Assembly: GCA_026692665.1 (NCBI GenBank)
Contig: JAPLOF010000024.1
Location: 1 to 37,702 of the forward strand
Length of the DNA stretch: 37,702 nucleotides
Direction: 5' to 3'
Source: Planctomycetota bacterium
Lineage (GTDB): Bacteria > Planctomycetota > UBA1135 > GCA-002686595
This document shows, piece by piece, positions 13,926-23,035 of this stretch. The notes below the pieces were generated by a model that was not told the origin of the DNA, made no database searches, and worked only from the letters and a program-made list of their open reading frames with translations. The first letter of the stretch is position 1. Each line of letters opens with the position of its first letter. A program made the position numbers and the translations under genes.

Positions 13926-14854
13926 GCGCGCCGCTGGACGCCACCGAGCGCGCGGCGCTCGAGGCCTTCGAGCGCGGGCTCGCGGTCGCGCGCTGGGACG
14001 GACGCGACCAGGCGGACTGGGTCGACTTCGGCCTGCGCTGCCTGCTCGAGGCCGGACGCGTGCTGCGCGCGAACTCGCTCGGCTTCCACGGCCGCGTGCA
14101 CGTGAAGGAGGACGGCTCGCCCGCGACCCGGCTGGAGCGCGAGGTCGAGCGCGGCGTGCGCGAGCGGCTCGCGGCCTTCGCGCCCGACGCGGCCTTCCTG
14201 GGCGAGGAGTCCGGCGGCGAACGGCCCGGCGCGGGCTTCGCGGTGGCCGTGGACCCGGTGGACGGGACGCATGCGTTCCTGTCCGAGACCGCGACGTGGG
14301 CCTGCGTGATCTCCGTGCTCCTCGATGGCCAGCCATTCGCCGGGTTCGTGGCCAATCCCGCGACGGGCGAGATCGCCTACGCGCTGCGCGGCGGCCGAGC
14401 GCGCCTCGTGCGGCTGCCGGTGTTCGGCGAGCCCGCCAGCGCGCACACCTTGCCGACGCGCGCGCAGGCCGACGGACCGCTGCTCGTGTGCCTGCATCCG
14501 CACCGCGGAACCGATGCGCTGCGCGCCGCGCTGCACGCCGCCTGGCAGCGCGACGAGTTGCGCCTGGTGCGCTCGCCCGGCGGCTCGCCGACGTGGGGCC
14601 TCGCCGAGGCGGCGCGCGGGCACCATGTCTACCTGAACGCGTGGAGCCGCGAGCCGGCGCAGCCGTTCGACCTCGTGGCCGGCACCCTGCTCGTGCGCTC
14701 GGCCGGCGGCGAGGTCGTGGACGCCGACGGCGCCCCGATCGACGCGACGTGCCACGCGGGTCCGTGGATCGCCGGCGTGCATGCGGCGCAGCGCGCGCGC
14801 GTCGCGGCGCTCGTGCGCGGCGCGTGGCCGGACGCGGCCGGCGGCGCGCAGTAG
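13922..14854 (+). CDS. Inositol monophosphatase-family phosphatase
   Basis: 310 residues. The family's metal site is present: K62-E-D-G-S-P-A-T, G-E95-E-S-G-G (residues 94-99), V-D111-P-V-D114-G-T, and late P-F-D250-L-V-A-G-T-L-L-V-R-S-A-G-G. Members hydrolyse phosphomonoesters with two or three Mg ions: inositol phosphates, 3'-phosphoadenosine 5'-phosphate (CysQ), histidinol phosphate or fructose bisphosphate. The sequence does not single out one of these. The ATG overlaps the stop of the upstream fusion gene (ATGA), so translation is coupled and the two proteins likely work together, for example as a kinase/phosphatase pair acting on one small molecule. That pairing is inference. Confidence 0.85.
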   Translation: MSAPLDATERAALEAFERGLAVARWDGRDQADWVDFGLRCLLEAGRVLRANSLGFHGRVHVKEDGSPATRLEREVERGVRERLAAFAPDAAFLGEESGGERPGAGFAVAVDPVDGTHAFLSETATWACVISVLLDGQPFAGFVANPATGEIAYALRGGRARLVRLPVFGEPASAHTLPTRAQADGPLLVCLHPHRGTDALRAALHAAWQRDELRLVRSPGGSPTWGLAEAARGHHVYLNAWSREPAQPFDLVAGTLLVRSAGGEVVDADGAPIDATCHAGPWIAGVHAAQRARVAALVRGAWPDAAGGAQ

Positions 14855-14926
14855 AAGCCCGCGGGGGGCTCGCTTCTTCATTTACCGTTCGACGAAGAGC
14901 GCATCGGCATCGAGCCGGCAGATGCG

Positions 14927-14949
14927 GCGCTCGGCGAACACCCGAGCGC
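14927..14949. terminator. Hairpin between convergent genes
   Basis: GCGCTCGG and CCGAGCGC form a perfect 8-bp stem around a 7-base loop. There is no T-run, but the position between the ends of two convergent genes suits a bidirectional terminator. Confidence 0.4.
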
Positions 14950-15020
14950 GAGCCGGACATGCGACGGACGAGCCCGCGGAGTTCGTGGCGACAGTTGCCC
15001 CGCGGAGACCTCGGCGCGCG

Positions 15021-18000
15021 TCACTTCAGCCAGGGGAGGTCCTTCCACGCCGCGGGCACACTGTGACCTGCAGCCTCGATCTGCCCGATCGCCTGCAGGA
15101 TCTCCTTCCGAAACTCCGCCTGCAGGACGGGATTGGAGTCGTCGTGCACGACCTTCAGTGTGCCGAACAGCTTCTCGAAGCTGACCCCGCCCTGGCCGGC
15201 GTTGAACTTCACTCCATCGAACAGTTGCTCGCTGAGGATTCGATTCATGTAGGCGCGCCCTGTTGCACTGGCGTGACAGCCGCCGATGTAGACGCCGACG
15301 ATGCCCGTGGTCACCCAGACTTGCTTGTAGTATTCGCCATTGAGCACGTTGAACTCGCCCTGCAGATACTGCGGGAAGATCGCCGCTGCGCTCGCGTCGA
15401 CCGTCTTCGTGAAACGTAGCGAGGCTCCATCCGGGCCGGTGACCACCAGCGGGCGTGCGGCCGAATCGGCGAGCTCGCGCGCCAGGTCTTCCTCGATCGC
15501 GCTGTAGTCGGCGTCCCACCACATGGCCTTCAGCAGTGCGACGATCGCGGGCTGCCCGAGCATCACCGTGGCCGTGTCGTCGTTCAGGGTCGTGAGGGCC
15601 TTGAAGACGGCCTCGTCGACCGGCCCGGCCTGCTTGTCCGGCGGCGTGCGCAGCGCGGCGCGGGCCTCGGCTGCAGCCAACTCCGCGAGGACCGCGGCGG
15701 AATTCTTGTGGTCGGCGGCCGCGGCCTTCTCGAGCCAGGCCTTGCCTTCGACGACGTTGGCCGCGGTGTCCGTGCCGTTCACGAGCGCGACGCCCGCGCG
15801 GAACATGCTCTCGACATCGCCCAGGCGCGCGGCCTCGAGACGAGCGAGGTAGGCCTGAGCAGGGCTCTTGTCGAATTGGTACTCCCCGTCCTCGAGGCGC
15901 TCGGCGACCTCGACGGCGGCGGCCAGATCGCCCATGTCGGCCGCGCGCTGGAGCAGCGTCCGGTAGAGGCTCGCCGTCGCCAACCAGGCCTCGCTGTTGT
16001 TTCCGAGTCGGAGGATGTCGGCGAGTTGCCGCTGGATCCGCGCCTGCAGCCCGAAGTAGCGCGCATCGGCGCGGGCTAGTCCGGCGGGCTCGAGCGAGCT
16101 GGTCAGGAACTCGATCGGGAAGTAGGAATCGGTCGCCGCCTCGTTCAGCAGCGCCCAGGCGAGCGCACCCTCGGGGTCGGTCTTCGTGCCGACACCATAG
16201 AAGAGGCGCGCGACCTGGATCGCGCGCAGCGCGACGAGGCGAGCCTTGCCATCGGCATCGTTGGCATCCGGGGTGTGGAGTGCGGCCGCGAGAAAAGCCT
16301 GATCCGCGGCAGCCGCATCGGCGGGTCGGTCCGCAAGGCCCGCCAGACGCAGCATCCACGGCTGGCCAGCGGGTGATGTCGCGCTCTGCGCCTTGTTCCA
16401 GAGTCGCTCGAGGTCGTAGATGCGCAAGGGCTCGATCGATTTGGCCACGGCGGCGATCTGCGCGTCGGTGGCGGTGCCGGCTTCGAGCGCGCTCAGGGCA
16501 ATTCCGACCACCGAGGTGCGCACGTTTCGCGCGGTGGCGCAGGTCTCGTCGTGCAGCGCCTTCCACTGAGCCAGGGTCTGCGTTCGATCTGCGTCGGTCT
16601 TGGCCATCGAGGCCACCGCAAGACCGGTGAACTCGGCGATCCAGCGCGCGCTGCGCCGGAGCGCCACCGGCTTCACCAGGCTCGTGTCACTCTCGAACCA
16701 GCTGAACGGGAAGACGGACACGTCGAACTCTTCGGCGGTGCGGGCGAGAGCCCAGGCTTCGTCGACGTCTTTGACCATGCCGAAGCCGCGCTTGGACATG
16801 ATCGCGAGTGGGGCGAGAGCCTGGACGTGGCCGGCGGCGAGTTCGGCCCTGAGCGTCGCGCAGGCGTCTCCGGGTTCGGTCGGCTCGTTCTCGAGGTCGG
16901 CCATCTGCAGGTACCAACCCGCGGCGGCCCGCGGGTCTGCCGGTATGCCGATGCCGGCCGCGAGCACGCCCGCGATGTTGCCCATGGCGACGGTGTTGCC
17001 ACCTTCAGCGCCGAGCCGGTAGTAGCGCGCGGCGGCAGCGTCGTCCTCGGGCATCCCGCGGCCCGTGTCGTAGAAGTAGCCGAGCTTCATCTGCGCGAAG
17101 GCCTGGCCCGCATCCGCCGCGCGCCGGTACCACGCCAAGGCCTGGGCGTCGTCCTTGGCGATCTTGCCGCGGCCGTATTCGTAGATCGCACCCACCTCGG
17201 CCTGTGCCGTGATGTGCCCAGCCTCGGCCGCCTTCAAGAACAGCTCCGTCGCCACCTCTCGATTGGCGGGTGCGCCGGTGCCGTTGTTGATCGCCACGGC
17301 GTACTCGTAGGCACCTACGAGTGACCCCTGATCGGCGATCGTCTTCCACATCGCCAAGGCCGATTCCGGTGTCTGCCCAGCGTCGGGTATGACCAACCCA
17401 CGCGTTCTCGCCTGCGCGAACCACTTGGCCGACTCGTGAGGGTCTGCGAGGACGCCGAGGCCCGCGTTGAAGACGTGGCCCATGTCGTAGCAGGCGGCCG
17501 CATCACCCGTATCGGCCTTGGCGCGGCGCGCGGCCACGTCGAAAATCGGCCGATCCGGCGTGGGCGGCCGGTACCGTTCCAGCTTGGTGGGCCGGTAGGT
17601 GCCGGCATCGAGCGCCGCGAGGATGTTCCTCGACGCCACGTCTCCCGAGTCCGACCCCTGGCGCAGGAGCGCGCGCGCGGCGGACTCGTCCTTCACCGTG
17701 CCGTGGCCCGCGAGCAGGAACTCGGCGACGCGGACGCGACCGGCTTCGGATCCCAGCTCCGCCGATTTCCGATAGCTTGCGAGAGCCTTGACGAGATCGC
17801 GTGGCACGCCGGCGCCAGCTTCGTAGAACCACCCCAACGCGTAGACCGCAGGAAACGATCCCAATTCGGCGCCTTGCTCGACGATACGGAGCGCAGCCGT
17901 CGGATCGCACGGCACTCCACGGCCCTCGAGATGCAGCATCGCGAGCTCGACCGTCGCGACCCAGTGTCCGCCGGCCGTCGCGCGCTCGAGCCAGCGCGCG

Positions 18001-18875
18001 GCTTCCGCGGGGTCGCTCGCCGTGCCCGAGCCGTCGCGGCAGGCCCGCCCCACGGCGTACTGCATGTTCACCGAGCCTTGCTCGGCGAATGCACGCATCG
18101 AGGCGAACAGACCCTCGGGCGTGTTCGACGCACCCGAGGGGTAGACCAGGCCCGCGGCCAGCGCGCGACGAGCCCAGAAATCGGCCGCTACCGTGTCGAA
18201 CGGCACCCCCTGCCCCTCGCGATAGCAGTAGGAGAGATCGTAGGCGGCCGACTTGTCTCCGCCGGCGGCGCGCAGGCGCAGGGCCTCGATGGACATGACC
18301 GTCGGCCGCTTCTGCGGCTCGGGCGGCGTGGCACGTGCCTGGACGCGCGCGGGGTGGCCAGGATCGTTCGGTTTCCACTGCGCGTCGTAGTCGGCCACGA
18401 CGTCACTCATGATCTTCTGGATCAGTTCGCGCTGCTCAGGGCTCTGTGAGGCGACGAAGGCCTTGGTGAAGTCGGTGGAGCCCATCGAAGGCCCGAGGAG
18501 GAAACTGGAGATGACGTGATCGTTGGCCTCGTAGCCGAGTACGCGGCCATAGACCTCGTTGACGAACGCGAGATCTTCGGCTTGCGTGCGATTCGGATTC
18601 GCGTTGAACCACTCGCGGAGGAACACGTCGCAGAGTTGTTGCCGCTCAGCCGCTGTCTTCCCAGCCGTCATGCCTGCGTCCCAGACAGCGGTGACCTGCG
18701 CCAATGTGTCTGTGACGGACGGGCTGACAAGCGGCGCGACTGTGGCCGGAGTGTCGCCCGCCACCGCGTTCGTCACGGTGCTCAGCGCGAGCACGGAGGC
18801 CAGGCTCAGACTGAGCAACGAGAGGCGGGTCCCGGCGTGATGACCGAGTGCGCCAGGACGGGAGCGTGCGAACAT
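15021..18875 (-). CDS. Giant secreted Sel1-repeat protein
   Basis: 1284 residues with an N-terminal signal or anchor helix (L-S-L-L-S-L-S-L-A-S-V-L-A-L, ending T-N-A-V-A-G). At least eleven Sel1-like repeats follow, of the pattern A-x2-x-L-G-x-x-Y-x-x-G-x-G-V-x-x-D-x-x-x-A-x-x-W-x-x-x-A-A-x-x-G (for example R-D-G-S-G-T-A-S-D-P-A-E-A-A-R-W-L; Y-D-T-G-R-G-M-P-E-D-D-A-A-A-A). These form alpha-alpha superhelices that bind other proteins. The last 200 or so residues are not Sel1 repeats, contain V-Y-I-G-G-C-H-A-S-A-T-G-R-A-Y-M-N, and are unrecognised. Start 18875 (ATG) was chosen because the signal peptide follows directly; no Shine-Dalgarno is seen. It probably acts as an extracytoplasmic scaffold. 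Confidence 0.85.
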   Translation of the reverse strand: MFARSRPGALGHHAGTRLSLLSLSLASVLALSTVTNAVAGDTPATVAPLVSPSVTDTLAQVTAVWDAGMTAGKTAAERQQLCDVFLREWFNANPNRTQAEDLAFVNEVYGRVLGYEANDHVISSFLLGPSMGSTDFTKAFVASQSPEQRELIQKIMSDVVADYDAQWKPNDPGHPARVQARATPPEPQKRPTVMSIEALRLRAAGGDKSAAYDLSYCYREGQGVPFDTVAADFWARRALAAGLVYPSGASNTPEGLFASMRAFAEQGSVNMQYAVGRACRDGSGTASDPAEAARWLERATAGGHWVATVELAMLHLEGRGVPCDPTAALRIVEQGAELGSFPAVYALGWFYEAGAGVPRDLVKALASYRKSAELGSEAGRVRVAEFLLAGHGTVKDESAARALLRQGSDSGDVASRNILAALDAGTYRPTKLERYRPPTPDRPIFDVAARRAKADTGDAAACYDMGHVFNAGLGVLADPHESAKWFAQARTRGLVIPDAGQTPESALAMWKTIADQGSLVGAYEYAVAINNGTGAPANREVATELFLKAAEAGHITAQAEVGAIYEYGRGKIAKDDAQALAWYRRAADAGQAFAQMKLGYFYDTGRGMPEDDAAAARYYRLGAEGGNTVAMGNIAGVLAAGIGIPADPRAAAGWYLQMADLENEPTEPGDACATLRAELAAGHVQALAPLAIMSKRGFGMVKDVDEAWALARTAEEFDVSVFPFSWFESDTSLVKPVALRRSARWIAEFTGLAVASMAKTDADRTQTLAQWKALHDETCATARNVRTSVVGIALSALEAGTATDAQIAAVAKSIEPLRIYDLERLWNKAQSATSPAGQPWMLRLAGLADRPADAAAADQAFLAAALHTPDANDADGKARLVALRAIQVARLFYGVGTKTDPEGALAWALLNEAATDSYFPIEFLTSSLEPAGLARADARYFGLQARIQRQLADILRLGNNSEAWLATASLYRTLLQRAADMGDLAAAVEVAERLEDGEYQFDKSPAQAYLARLEAARLGDVESMFRAGVALVNGTDTAANVVEGKAWLEKAAAADHKNSAAVLAELAAAEARAALRTPPDKQAGPVDEAVFKALTTLNDDTATVMLGQPAIVALLKAMWWDADYSAIEEDLARELADSAARPLVVTGPDGASLRFTKTVDASAAAIFPQYLQGEFNVLNGEYYKQVWVTTGIVGVYIGGCHASATGRAYMNRILSEQLFDGVKFNAGQGGVSFEKLFGTLKVVHDDSNPVLQAEFRKEILQAIGQIEAAGHSVPAAWKDLPWLK

Positions 18876-19107
18876 GGATGGGGAATCGGTGGGGTCTTCG
18901 AGCACGGCATCGCGGGCCGCCCGAGCGCGAGCCCAGTGGGATCCTGCTGCGCGTGACGTACACCATCGGCACCGGCTCGGAGCCGATCCCCAGTCTTGTT
19001 CGGGAAATTCCTTCGGGGGCGAGCTCAGGCGCATGGACGGGCCGATCGACGGGGCCGAGGTGACGCAGCGACCCCGCCCAACAGTCACCGCGCGGCCCGT
19101 GCCTACG

Positions 19108-20160
19108 CTACATCGAGACCGCGTACTCGTCCCCGCCGATCGGATAGCGCGGACCGCCAGGACCACCGAGAGTCTTCTTCCACGGATCCGGGCGTGCGAT
19201 CGGGCGCACGATCTCGCGGCTCACCTGCACCGCCGCGTGGTAGCGCGCACCGCGCAGGATCACGCGCCACACGAGCGCGGCGATCACCGTCGCGCACAGG
19301 ACCGCGGTCGTCCAGGGGCGGCCCCCGCGCACGATGTCGCCCTCGACGGATCGCGCGAAGAATCCGAGGCCGGTCACGAGGAACAGCTCCAGCGAGAACA
19401 GGACCGCGTGCGGCCGCAGAGTGCGGATCGGATGCCGCGCGAGCGTCCACGCGGTCGTCAGCCCGGCCCACACGGCCGAGTTCGTGTCGTGCAGCGCGAG
19501 GCGCGTGCGCGTGTAGTCGCCCCAGGCCAGGACGAGGCTCACGAGCAACGCGTGGATTGCCGCCTGCACGAATCGCAGCGTCACCACCGTCTGCTCGGAC
19601 CCCAGCGTCTCGAGCTTGTCGAAATCGGACGGGGGCACGTCCATGCCGAGCTGCAGCACGAGCACGTTCCAGGGCTTGCCGTACACGAGCCAGCCGCACG
19701 CCGCGAGCACGACCAGCGTGAGGAGGAGCAGACGCACGAAACGCCAGAACCAGCGCGCGCCGCCGTAGAAGAAGCGCCGCACGCTCTCGCCGTGCGTGCG
19801 CTCCAGGAACGCCTGCAGCCAGCCGCCGGCGAAGAAACACCCGGCGAGCATGGCGATCAGGGCCAGCGCGGCCCCCATCTGTCCCGTGGCGTCACCGAGA
19901 GCGTCGAGTCCCGCGCGGTGGTCGAAGCGAAAGTTCGCATCGAGGTTCGAGAGCAGCGAACCGGGCGCGTACTTGTGCTCGGTCGCGCTGCTCATCCACT
20001 GGAACCAGGCCAGCGCGGGAGCGAGCGCCAGCACGACCTCGAACAGCAGGATGCTGAGCCAGATCGCGGGACGACCGAGCGCTGCGCGCAGCGCCTCGAG
20101 CGAGACGACGCGCCCGTCGGCCCGACGCGCGTCGGCCGCTGCAAGCCCGACATCAGCCAC
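19108..20160 (-). CDS. Six-helix membrane protein, unknown function
   Basis: 350 residues. Hydrophobic helices lie at about 32-53, 95-118, 140-160, 197-216, 247-266 and 280-298, with a polar loop after the third helix (V-P-P-S-D-F-D-K-L-E). I recognise no transporter or enzyme motif. The start is probably GTG 20160, which overlaps the stop of the upstream peptidase gene by 8 bp, so the two are co-translated. The partnership suggests the membrane protein supports the secreted M1 peptidase, for example as an assembly or transport partner, but nothing in the sequence proves this. Confidence 0.7.
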   Translation of the reverse strand: MADVGLAAADARRADGRVVSLEALRAALGRPAIWLSILLFEVVLALAPALAWFQWMSSATEHKYAPGSLLSNLDANFRFDHRAGLDALGDATGQMGAALALIAMLAGCFFAGGWLQAFLERTHGESVRRFFYGGARWFWRFVRLLLLTLVVLAACGWLVYGKPWNVLVLQLGMDVPPSDFDKLETLGSEQTVVTLRFVQAAIHALLVSLVLAWGDYTRTRLALHDTNSAVWAGLTTAWTLARHPIRTLRPHAVLFSLELFLVTGLGFFARSVEGDIVRGGRPWTTAVLCATVIAALVWRVILRGARYHAAVQVSREIVRPIARPDPWKKTLGGPGGPRYPIGGDEYAVSM

Positions 20161-22492
20161 CGAGGCCTCCCCACGCGTGGAGTCCGTGCAAGTACTGCGC
20201 GAAGACGCGCTCCGACCAGCGCAACGGCGCGGCGCGATCCACCGCGTCGTGCCATTCGTTGTTCGAGAGGTCCAGGTCGAAGGCGTAGCGGTGGTCGGGG
20301 TCGATCTTCGCGGAGACGAGCTTCTTCTGGCCCGGAGCGCGGCCCTCGAGCGGCTTCCACCAGGTCGAACGCGCCTGGTCCTCGCGTGCCCATACGACGC
20401 GTTCGCTCGTGCCGTCGTCCCAGTTCAACTCCACCGTCAAGGGCAGGAGCATTTCCCCGCGCCGCCTCACCACGACCTGTGTCCGCCATCCCGCGGGTCC
20501 GGCCGGCGCGGTGTCGGCGACGACGGCGGCCGTCTCCGTCCCGGCTCCATCGACATCCTCGTCCACTTCGGGCTTCGCCTTGGCGGAGCCCTCGGCCCCC
20601 TTCTTGCGCTCGATCCAGTGTCCAGTCTCGTCGGCGAACCAGCCGCGCGGCCGCTTCGCGCGCTCCTGCTCGACTTCGATCCGCCAGTCGACGGTCGCCG
20701 TGCTGCGGAACGCCTGCTCGAAGAACCAGCCGATGTCCGCCTTCGCGCCTTCCTGGAAGGCGTCGATGAAGTCCTGCGGGTAGGGGTGCCGGTACCGCCA
20801 GCGCTCGGAATACGTGCGCATTCCCCGCAGGAAACGCGCGTCTCCGACCAGACCTTGCAGCGAGCGCAGTGCCGTCGCCGTACGTCGATAGCTGTTCGTT
20901 CGATAGCTCGCCCGGTCGCAGTACAACCAGGCCGGCATGTCGACCGGGTCCGTGTCGGGATCCTGCAGGTACCCGACGCGCTCGCCATCACGCGGGTCGG
21001 TGCGTTGGCGGCCGTACGACAACAGCGGCTGTTCGCGCCACCAGTCCACCAGGCCCGAGCCGCGCAAGGGCTCGATCGCGCCGATCCACGGCAGCTCGAA
21101 GCGCTTCCCGGCCAGCGCGTCGGCGATCGCCGAGCCGCCCGGCTTGCGGCCGATGGGAACGCCGTCGTAGGGCACGCTCGCGAAGTCCGTCGTCGCGATC
21201 GAGTGCCCGTAGCGCAGCCACAGCGCGTCGTTCTGCGTGAACGTGTTGAAGCCCTCGTCGAGCCAGCTGGCCTCGAACTCGTTGTTCGCGACGAGCCCGT
21301 ACCAGAACTGGTGACCCGCTTCGTGCACGGTCACGCTCTCGGGCGACTGCATGGCCGCGCGCGTGAACATGCGCGTTCCGGCCGTGAAAAGCGTCGGATA
21401 CTCCATCCCGCCCGCGCCGCCCCCGCCCCACGCCGGGTCGACGCACGTGATGTGCTCGTAGGGGTACTCGCCCCACCACAGTCCGTAGAAGAAGAGCGCC
21501 GTGCAGGTGGCCTCGAAGTGCCGCGAGCCCTGCGAGGCGTGCTCGGGCTGCAACAACACGGTCACGGCGACGTCGCGCAGGCGCATCTCGGCCTGGGTGC
21601 GGTCGAGTGCGAGCGCCACGCGCGTCACCTCGTCGGGAAAGCGCGCCGCCCATTCGTCGAAATGGAACGTGCCTTCGTACTTCACGTAGTGACGATCCGC
21701 CGTCCACGCGAAGTCGTGCACGAGCGGCGATCGCCCGCTGCGTTCCGCGCGCTCGCGATCCTTGTCCGACGGGGCCGCGTACCGCACGGTGAAGCGGTCC
21801 TTCCCGCCCGTCGTCGGCCCGTCCTGCACGCCCGACGCACCCGTGCGGTCCTGGTAGACGGAAGGCAGGTCCAGCTCGACGTCGTACGTGCCGAAGTTCG
21901 AGAAGAACTCCGTGGCCGCATGGAACTGGTGGCAATTCCAGCCGTTCCCCGTCTCGTACACGCCGAGCTTCGGGAACCACTGCGCCATGAACAGGAAGTC
22001 GTCCTTGTAGCCGGTGCGCCGCCGCACGCGCGGGACGCGCGCTTCCCAGCGCACGCGCGCCGACACGACCTCTCCCGGTTTGACGGCGCGCGGCATCCGC
22101 ACGCGGAACACCGTGCGGTCCTCGGCGCGCTGGTCGTCGGGCGAGGTCCACTCGAGGCTCGGCGTCACGTCCACGTCGTCGACCGACACGGACAGGATGC
22201 GCTGCCATCCCCACTCGTCGTCGCCGACGGGCCCGCCGCGCAGTGTTCCCCCGGAGCCGACCATGTGCGTCGTCTCGGAGTTCGCGAACGCGTTCCAGTA
22301 CGCGTGGAACCACAAGTCGGGAACGGTGTCGCGGCTATCGTTCGTCCAGCGCACGGTCAGCTCGCCGTGCAGCTTGCGCCCGTCCTCCTCGTAGCGCGCC
22401 CGGATCGTGTAGTCCGAGCGGCACGGTCGATCGTCGGCGTTCTGTGCTGCGAGTGGAGCGCAGAGGAGGACGAGCGCGAGGAGTCGGCGCAT
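20153..22492 (-). CDS. Secreted M1-family (gluzincin) metallopeptidase
   Basis: 779 residues with a short signal peptide (M-R-R-L-L-A-L-V-L-L-C-A-P-L-A-A-Q). The zinc site is complete: H390-E-A-G-H394 and, 18 residues later, Glu413 in W-L-D-E-G-F-N. G-G-M-E-Y-P at 361-366 replaces the usual GxMEN substrate-binding loop, a variation seen in bacterial M1 relatives. The N-terminal beta-domain (about 20-300) and C-terminal part fit the family. Such enzymes remove N-terminal residues from peptides; secretion suggests peptide scavenging in the periplasm or outside. The open frame upstream of ATG 22492 lacks family similarity, so this start is preferred. It overlaps the downstream membrane-protein gene by 8 bp. 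Confidence 0.9.
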   Translation of the reverse strand: MRRLLALVLLCAPLAAQNADDRPCRSDYTIRARYEEDGRKLHGELTVRWTNDSRDTVPDLWFHAYWNAFANSETTHMVGSGGTLRGGPVGDDEWGWQRILSVSVDDVDVTPSLEWTSPDDQRAEDRTVFRVRMPRAVKPGEVVSARVRWEARVPRVRRRTGYKDDFLFMAQWFPKLGVYETGNGWNCHQFHAATEFFSNFGTYDVELDLPSVYQDRTGASGVQDGPTTGGKDRFTVRYAAPSDKDRERAERSGRSPLVHDFAWTADRHYVKYEGTFHFDEWAARFPDEVTRVALALDRTQAEMRLRDVAVTVLLQPEHASQGSRHFEATCTALFFYGLWWGEYPYEHITCVDPAWGGGGAGGMEYPTLFTAGTRMFTRAAMQSPESVTVHEAGHQFWYGLVANNEFEASWLDEGFNTFTQNDALWLRYGHSIATTDFASVPYDGVPIGRKPGGSAIADALAGKRFELPWIGAIEPLRGSGLVDWWREQPLLSYGRQRTDPRDGERVGYLQDPDTDPVDMPAWLYCDRASYRTNSYRRTATALRSLQGLVGDARFLRGMRTYSERWRYRHPYPQDFIDAFQEGAKADIGWFFEQAFRSTATVDWRIEVEQERAKRPRGWFADETGHWIERKKGAEGSAKAKPEVDEDVDGAGTETAAVVADTAPAGPAGWRTQVVVRRRGEMLLPLTVELNWDDGTSERVVWAREDQARSTWWKPLEGRAPGQKKLVSAKIDPDHRYAFDLDLSNNEWHDAVDRAAPLRWSERVFAQYLHGLHAWGGLGG

Positions 22493-23035
22493 GATGGGTG
22501 CCGGATTGTGCGGGTGCTGCCGCTTGGACGGAAGGCCCGCTCGGTGCCGCCGAGCACTCGGCCTCCACCGGGGCCCCGCGTTCGCTCGGCCCCCGGATGC
22601 GTGTAGCCGTGTCGTTCGAATCGGGCTTCCCGCGGTCGGATAGCCGTCCGGGAGCGTCGTCCTGCTGGCTTCTTCGCGATGCAACCTGCCCCCCAGACCT
22701 CGGCCCCGTCCCGCCCCAGGATCGTGGAGTGCAGCGCGTCCGGGGCTTGCCGCGCCGCTCGGCGACCGGTGCCTTGCCACTCCGCCTTGTGCTTCGGCAG
22801 TCGGTGCAGGATCCGCTCACCGACGGTGGCATCTTTCTCGCCCCATCCACAGCGCCATCCAGCGGCTGGAAGGGCGACCGCCCCGCGGCGGATGGACCGC
22901 GCTCTTGCCTGGAGACCGGGAGGAAGTCATGGACATTCGGACTAGGGGGGGGGGGTAGAGTCGGCTCATCGCCCTGCAGGGCAAGATCCCCGCAGGATCC
23001 AAGATTCGGCTCGGTGCTTTCCAGGAGTCTCTACC
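22493..23035. other. Long divergent intergenic region with a G11 tract
   Basis: About 540 bp between the M1 peptidase (minus) and the Cys-rich protein (plus). Long open frames cross it on both strands but none shows family similarity or a ribosome binding site. An uninterrupted run of eleven G lies at 22945-22955, 80 bp before the next start codon. It presumably holds both promoters. Confidence 0.5.

Noticed and set aside
14853..14877. AGAAGC/GCTTCT inverted repeat after the phosphatase gene
   Set aside because: Only 6 bp with a long loop; the 8-bp stem at 14927-14949 is the better terminator candidate.
12615..14960. 781-codon minus-strand frame opposite the fusion and phosphatase genes
   Set aside because: Low-complexity Arg-rich translation without domains; the plus strand explains the region.
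15406..15432. Second GTAGCGAGGC sequence inside the Sel1 gene
   Set aside because: It lacks the matching palindrome arm and lies in coding sequence, so it is a chance match to the REP-like leader.
22493..22780. In-frame extension of the M1 peptidase upstream of 22492
   Set aside because: No similarity to the family and no ribosome binding site; the signal peptide begins at ATG 22492.
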